64,000 nucleotides of DNA from assembly GCA_022316685.1 (NCBI GenBank), contig JAKJHU010000046.1, forward strand, positions 1,728,001 to 1,792,000, read 5' to 3'. The DNA is from Progne subis subis (lineage: Eukaryota > Chordata > Aves > Passeriformes > Hirundinidae). This document shows positions 57,791 through 64,000 of the stretch, one piece after another; position 1 is the first letter of the stretch; the number at the start of each line of letters is the position of its first letter. The translations under genes and the position numbers were made by a program. Below the pieces are notes generated by a model that saw only the letters and a program-made list of their open reading frames with translations, was not told the origin of the DNA and did no database searches.

Positions 57791-60700
57791 CTGTGAAATA
57801 TTTTCCTTGCATTTTGTTTATGTGAGTTGAGGGTAAGCTTGTGGCATCTCTCTCCCAAAAAAGAAGCCTGGAAACAACTTCCTGTGTCTTCATGCAAGCC
57901 TATTTTCAATCAAAATGTCTCTAACTAATATAGCCTAAAAAATGCTGTGTCTTTAATTAGGTTTGCATTTCTCTTGGAGACTGGGAGCAAAGGCAGAGAG
58001 AATATAATGCAATAGAGACCCTGGGAAAATTAGATCTGAAAATGAGGTAAAGAAAACAGATTCTGAACACAAGACTGAGACAGGGAGAAAATTTATTTTG
58101 GGAGCATCGTTTAGCCATTCTACTGACAGGACTGCTTTGAGTAGCTGAGAGATTTCATTAAAGGAGATTTTATGTTGTCCATGAAATGACACTGAACACA
58201 GGAAGCATGCTTTCTATATTTTAATTTCAAATTAATGATAAAGGAGAGGGAAAACATGGGTCAAAACTGAGGCACAACGTTTTAAGAAATTACACACACA
58301 CATGCACACATTTGAGTACATACAGTTCAAGTGTCCACAACAGAAACCCCTTGGGATGTCAACTTCCTTCTGCTGCCGTAGGAAACCAGTACTTCTATAA
58401 CTTTCAGGAAGAGTTTAAAATAATATCACTAAGTGTATTTCCAAATGTGAGTTGGAGCAGGGAGGGCCATTTGCTGCACTAGTTGCTGTTAAGAAAGCTC
58501 TGTAGAGGCAGTGAGGTTCTGAGGACTGATTGTAGTCCTCCATGGTTATGAGGTGTATCACCGTGGCGCAGCTGCTTTCCAAGTCTTGCAGCTGAGACAA
58601 CCCTGGGGCAAACATAGTAACCTTCACTACTGGACACTGACGTCTGGTTCTCCTTTTAGCTGTCTCACTGCAAAATACAGAAGTGTTAGTTAAATAGCTG
58701 AAGTACAAAGAGAGCCATGGCTTGTGGATTCATGAGGCTCAAACCCTAAGAGCAAGTGCCCTTCAAGTGGCTATAGAAAGGGGACCCCTTTGATTGCATG
58801 TCAATTAACAGTGCCAAGATGAGACATAAATATCAATTGCCACATGTTATGATAGGAAATAAACCTTCCAATGAAAGAGCAGATGTCATTGCATAAGGTG
58901 TGTCTTACATGGAATAGGAAAGAGATTATGTCTGTGATTTTGATCAGGGTTACACAACCGATAACAAGGTCATTGATTTTGTGCATTTGTGGTTAGGCTG
59001 TAAAAATATTTAAGTCCTATTCCCCACTAGCAAACAAATGTCATTAGTCTTCTTAAAAGACTAAAAGACTTAAAAACAACAACAACAAAAAAAACCCCAC
59101 CACAACAAAACAGTGAGTGTAAAAACAACATGAATATATTTTTAAGAAACAATATTAGAGATGCAAAAATCCAAAGCAGATCTGCTGATTTTTCAATCAT
59201 GAGAGATGTCCTTTTTTCACAAAGCCTCTAGTAGGTGCAAGCAGATGAACACAGAGATGTTGTGTGAGTGCTGGACCATGGCCTTTGCACTGAAATCCGG
59301 CAGATCATATGGAATCATGCAGCAGGCTACACCAGAGAAGAAGGAAATGCATCCTGGCTGCTGCCATTCTGCTCTCTCCACCCACAAAACAGGAAGGAGT
59401 AGAGTTGGAATTCAGACCTGTGTCTCTAAGAGAACATTAACAAAACATTAAGAGAAGAGCAAATAAATCTAAAAACAACCAAAAAAAAATCCCAAAAACC
59501 CCCCAAACCTGACTGAAAAGCCCCCAAAACCAAACCCAACATGCCAACAAACAAAAAAAGCAAAGTCCACCTGACCCACAAACAGCCCAACAGGCTGAAT
59601 CTGCATAGCTTAGATTCTGCTCAGGGTCTCTCCAGTCCAGGGCTGGAAGTGCAGGAGGTGCATAAAGGCGAGGACTTGGGAGGTCCAGGAGCAAAACAAG
59701 AGGGAGTGTGGACATGCAGAGAGCAGAGAGAGAAATCCTTAGTAAATACAGGACTAGAGGAACAACAGCTGCCAGAGGCCAAGGATTGAGGTGCCTTGTC
59801 CCAGAAGAGCTATGTAAAGAATCTAGCCCAGCCCCTGTCCATAGTGTCCCAGGCTCAGTCATTCTGTGATAACATCTAAAGCTGCTAATATATAAAAAGG
59901 ATAAAACAAGACAAAAAAGAAAAGCAAATAAAAGGTGAAAAAAAAAAATAGGAAAATAAGACAACGATAATGATGACATTCATTTGGAAGGAGTCATTTG
60001 GGAAAGATTTGACTCTGGCACAACCTGAGACCAAAAAGGAGACCTAAGGAGAGGACTAGCCATTATGATAAAATAATTTGGTTTTTTTACAAAGATTGGA
60101 TAACAAAACATTTAAAAGTACATGAAAACATAAACTGAGTTATATTCAAAATGTTCATAGTTGCCTCCAAAGAACTTTGAGCCTGCTATAAACTGTTAAA
60201 TACTCTTAAGTTATGGCTTACCTTGAGTACATCTGAATGTACAGACACTGTACATGCAGCTGATAAAAACTACAGAATAGAGAAGTGTGGTTCTTTGCTC
60301 CACATCCAGAGTGTGGCTCTCCCACCTTGCCCAAAATCAATAGAGTTTCTTTCTACTTCACTGTTTCTTTCTACTTTCACCTTCTGCTCTCTGTAGGCTG
60401 AATTTCAAGCAGGTCAATACATGGGAAGTAAGGTATCACTGCCCCCTTAGCCTGCAAAATCAGATGGCAGCTGACACCTTAGAAATGTATTCTCCTGCAG
60501 GTGCCATGACCACAGCATGGCTTTTATGGTGAGAAGAGGTAATTTGGCACTACTGCTAGTGCTACTGCAAATGTTTCCATATTGTATGGAATGCTCCAGA
60601 GCTTCATGAAAATCTCCAGGCTGTTTCTGTTTTCTCTTTCGTCTTTCCCAGCTAGCTTCCTACAGTCCCACTGAGTTCAGACTTCTTAGTATTCCAAAAG

Positions 60701-63700
60701 CAGAGCAATAGAAAGTACTTCGTCTGGACATTTTCCTAGGAGCACAAAGACTTACACAGGCTTTCCACAGGAAGGTAGTAGTTGTCATATAGCTCAGACC
60801 ACTAACTCCTCCAAGTTCAATCAGACTGTGGCCAGTCTTGACACTTAGGAATTCCCACCCATGGTAGGAGACTGTGAGTGTTCTTTTCACCCCAATAATG
60901 TGACAGTGAATTTTTCCTGTTACTTTTGTTGTAACCTGAAGATAAAACGAACTCCTTTTGGACGTGGAATAGTACTGGATCAGAATTTAGATGCATTCAT
61001 TCCCCTACACAGGGGGATTTCACAGGCTACATGATTCACATACTGGCAAAATGACATTCATAAGTATTTGGATTTATAAAACTGATGAGCTCGTGAAACT
61101 CTCATTGTAATCTGCAAGAAATACAGATACAACATAATGATTTGAGATTATGAAGAGTAAATACTACTACCTTTTTGCTGCCAAAATATACAATTATTAA
61201 GAAACTGGAAGTATTGTTTAGCAATAATAATAATAATATCAGTTTATCTGATCTCCATGGTTGTGGATTATCTGTTTTCTCTGCAAGTAATGGTATTGCT
61301 TATATCTACTAGTATGCTTTGCAAGTTCATTCATCACTGTATTTTTCAAAGGATGGCTTAGATATTAGCTAATGTGTAGTACTCTCTTCTGAGTTTGGCA
61401 TGGGATAGGTCTTATTTTAGAAAAGAAGGAACTGAGACTTTTTAAAAATAAACATTTTTTTCCTTCTTTAGTAGTGCCTGAAATTGCTACATCATATTTT
61501 TAAGCTTAGTCTGTACTGCCTCTTTTTTAAATACGTGAGAGCACTACCTCTATGTGTTTTTATTTTATGTAATTTGACATGAACAAAGTAATTACACGTC
61601 AGACTCAGAGGTGTCAAGAAGTGGTCCCTGAATTAGTTTCACAGTCCAATCCTGTTATGGGTTTTTGCCAATGGTCTTGGATGTATCTGTGAATAAGCAC
61701 CTGAGTTGCAACACCCCAAGGTGTTCAACACTGTTGGTTATAGTCTGCCAGTTGTGGGTATTCTAAGCTAAGTCTTTCAACCTCTCTAGCTCCAGTAATA
61801 TACATGGCTGGGAATCCATTCTCTTAAATTCTTAACTATAGGTGTTAGATTTCAGATAGAGATGATGTGATACTACTTAAGTCTTGGCAGTGTCATTTTC
61901 TCTGAGCTCTCATTCTTGAAATGTTTGGCATAGTTAAAGCTTTCTTACATGGGGGTGATTTATTTACTCTGTGTAAATTATACTGCTGTAAGACTTCTGC
62001 ATATCTCCCAAATGTTTACATGAACATTTGAACATATGGAAGAGTATTTAATATAAGCTACTAGTTTTATATACAAACGAGACCAAAAAAAGGTGGAGCT
62101 TATACCTCAGTCTTCCATAATTTCTGCATAAGCCATCATTTGACCCAGATTTCCTAAGTACTTAGCCCAACTTTGCAAAATTTTATCCACCTCCTAAGCA
62201 CCCAAGGAAATATCTTTACTGAAATCCTCATGTCACTGAATTAATAGAATGCACACATACTGCAAAAGACCAAGGAATTTACGCCTGAACTTAAAAGAAC
62301 TTCTGTGACGAGGAAAAAAATTCCAGAGACTATTTCAGTTTTAACATTACCAGGACTAATGCAACAGAAATATAATTTTAGGTATGTGCACATTATTCCC
62401 AAACATATTCAGTCTAGGCTTAAACACTTTTGACAGTCCAGACGTGCTCCTGGATATTGCAAAGGGAACTGTGAAGCAGAGCAGGAGCTGCTCTTGGACT
62501 GTGTACATAAACACTTAAAATGTTACTTAGTCTGGTTAAAACTAAATCCAACTTCTTGAACCAAAGAAATTTCTTCTTCTTCTGTAGAAGTTGCAGGTAG
62601 TAACTCAGCAATAGATAAGGTCAGCAGTGTCTGACCACAATAAATAGTGTTACGGTGAACACAGTGCACAGTCTGTGTTTGCTAGAAAACTGCACAGAGT
62701 GCAGCACCTGTGCCCCAGGTTCCTTTGTGAAGAGCCATAAAGGAATAAGTAATGTGTAGGACGCTTTATAACTGTGGATGGGAGTTGGGGAATATCCATT
62801 CAGTCGTGAGTGTCATAGGTGAGTTTCAACATCTTCCAGAATATCTCCCAGGGTCTGCAAAGCTTTCAGACACTCTGGGACATGACAAGCAGCTCACGTA
62901 GGACTCTCAGACAGAATTTATATAGTCTGTGACATTCCAACATACTTTTTGGTAACAGTAGTCTATTACTGTTACAAAACTGCCGTTAGCATTCCCCTGA
63001 GAGGTGAACATATCCCCTTAGTTATGTTTGAATCCCTGACAGAAAGCGCCTCAACAGCAGCTGAGGGCAGTGCAGCCCATTTGCTAACAGTTGTCACAAC
63101 ATGCAGAGTAGAGTTGTAAACTTTTCCCAGTGGATCATTTATGCCATCTCCCCTACTAATTCTAGGAATAGTCTGCCCACTTCACGTGGGACAATATTAA
63201 CTTTCTGTTTGCTGAAGAACTGGATGTACCAAGTAGCACACAGAAGGCCAGCAGAAACACAGATATTCTTGCAGTGGAAATTGTATAGAGTTACTATGAA
63301 AAAAGTCAGGTGGTATAAACTAATATTTTATTTATGTGTTGTCATCCGTAAAGACACAAAGGTCTTGCCTTTGTTTGGAATTAGGCCTGCAGACACTGCA
63401 GACACACAGAGGTAGAAGAAACAGTACAATTTCCAGTTCTGTAAGAGAGAGAGCAAACAGGTACTTTTCTCATTCCTGGAGTAATTTCTGCTCACACTAT
63501 TTTTTGTCCTTGTTTCTTGGGAGTTTACCTTGTGCAGGAACACCAGAAACTGTAACTGTGGTTTACAGACCAAACAATGCCCTAGATTTCAAATGATCTG
63601 CAGTGTTGCAACAATGTGGGCTGTGACAAGATCAAGTTTTTGAAGAGCAACACCCAAGGGTGTGCAGTTCATTATGAATGAGACCAGAGTTCTCAGTTCA

Positions 63701-64000
63701 AAGTATTTGTATGAAGTAAAGACTTTTAAAAAGAAGTGAAAATAATTCATGTGTATAAAAGCTAGTTTTTAAAAACAGATCACCTTTAATGTGTTCAGAA
63801 ATACAGTTCATAACTCTTTATAGAGGCACAGTGACAAGCTCTCTTCACACCCTGTGTTTCATCCCTCCCATCTAGCCCATAGACTAATCTACTTGTTAAA
63901 GTTCACAGTCTGAAACAGATTTATCACCCACATCTGCATTGCTTAGGCTGTAGCTTTCTCCTGGACCTGACAGTGGTGGTGCAAAAATGGCATTAAAACT
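57791..64000. other. AT-rich region right of the CR1, no gene recognised
   Basis: No exon, RNA gene or further transposon was recognised on either strand. It holds short simple repeats, such as CA-rich DNA near 58290, an A/C-rich stretch near 59075-59110 and AAT repeats near 61226. Open frames here are short or of low complexity. Confidence 0.55.

Noticed and set aside
57153..57909. Open frames on both strands as possible genes
   Set aside because: They lie in the CR1 element and its flank and are remnants or shadows of its reverse-transcriptase end.
58415..58708. 97-codon minus-strand frame after a TTTTGCAG-like acceptor, considered as a PLAU or other exon
   Set aside because: It has no serine-protease, kringle or other known motif, and no partner exons in phase.
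59437..59979. 180-codon minus-strand frame rich in Leu and Phe
   Set aside because: It derives largely from the complement of A-rich low-complexity DNA; there is no domain, and the hydrophobic runs are a composition effect.
60494..60534. Acceptor CTCCTGCAG and donor GTGAGA around about 28 bases, considered as a further exon of the divergent transcript
   Set aside because: It is too short and isolated to support, and its phase cannot be tied to the earlier segments.
48000..64000. PLAU, expected upstream of VCL by mammalian gene order
   Set aside because: No catalytic His, Asp or Ser block of a trypsin-like protease was found on the minus strand. It may lie further right or differ in this lineage.

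Overview
The window is vertebrate genomic DNA, almost certainly from a bird. Its main content is the 5' two thirds of the vinculin gene (VCL) on the minus strand. The bird call rests on the CR1-type LINE copies (57.1-57.8 kb, and a much older copy at 24.0-25.8 kb) and on a vinculin sequence that reads almost as the chicken protein does from memory. A turtle or crocodilian source cannot be fully excluded from the sequence alone.

VCL runs right to left. The start codon is at 46920 inside a CpG island, followed by a 20.4 kb first intron and then 15 more coding exons down to position 464. All 16 exons have recognisable splice sites and reading phases that join correctly, with one exception: exon 11 carries one extra base that shifts the frame and gives a stop at 5709-5707. 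Allowing for that base, the window encodes residues 1 to about 812. That covers head domains D1-D3 and most of D4; the proline-rich hinge, the metavinculin exon region and the actin-binding tail lie beyond the left edge. Vinculin links talin and alpha-catenin to actin at focal adhesions and adherens junctions.

The CpG island (about 46.3-48.0 kb) holds exon 1, the presumed 5' UTR and the promoter. About 0.35-0.54 kb upstream of the start codon lie a CCAAT box, an M-CAT (TEAD) match, a perfect 16-base palindrome, a perfect CRE and a perfect CArG (SRF) box, the last two 13 bases apart. This fits the known control of vinculin by SRF/MRTF.

Right of the island (48-64 kb) I recognise no known gene. 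On the plus strand there is a series of exon-like segments with good splice signals (donor at 47977/47978; segments at 49603-49651, 51949-52043 and 52404-52433) that could be a divergent spliced transcript from the VCL promoter. The region also holds one CR1 copy and AT-rich sequence. PLAU, which precedes VCL in mammals, was not found here.

Introns are mostly AT-rich unique sequence with poly-A/T tracts. Points of note are the ancient CR1 in intron 2, a cluster of AT-rich palindromes in intron 1, a GC-AG intron 13, and two CpG-containing stretches (11.7-12.3 kb, 36.4-37.0 kb) that may be regulatory. No prokaryote-type mobile or defence system, CRISPR array, tRNA or rRNA was seen.
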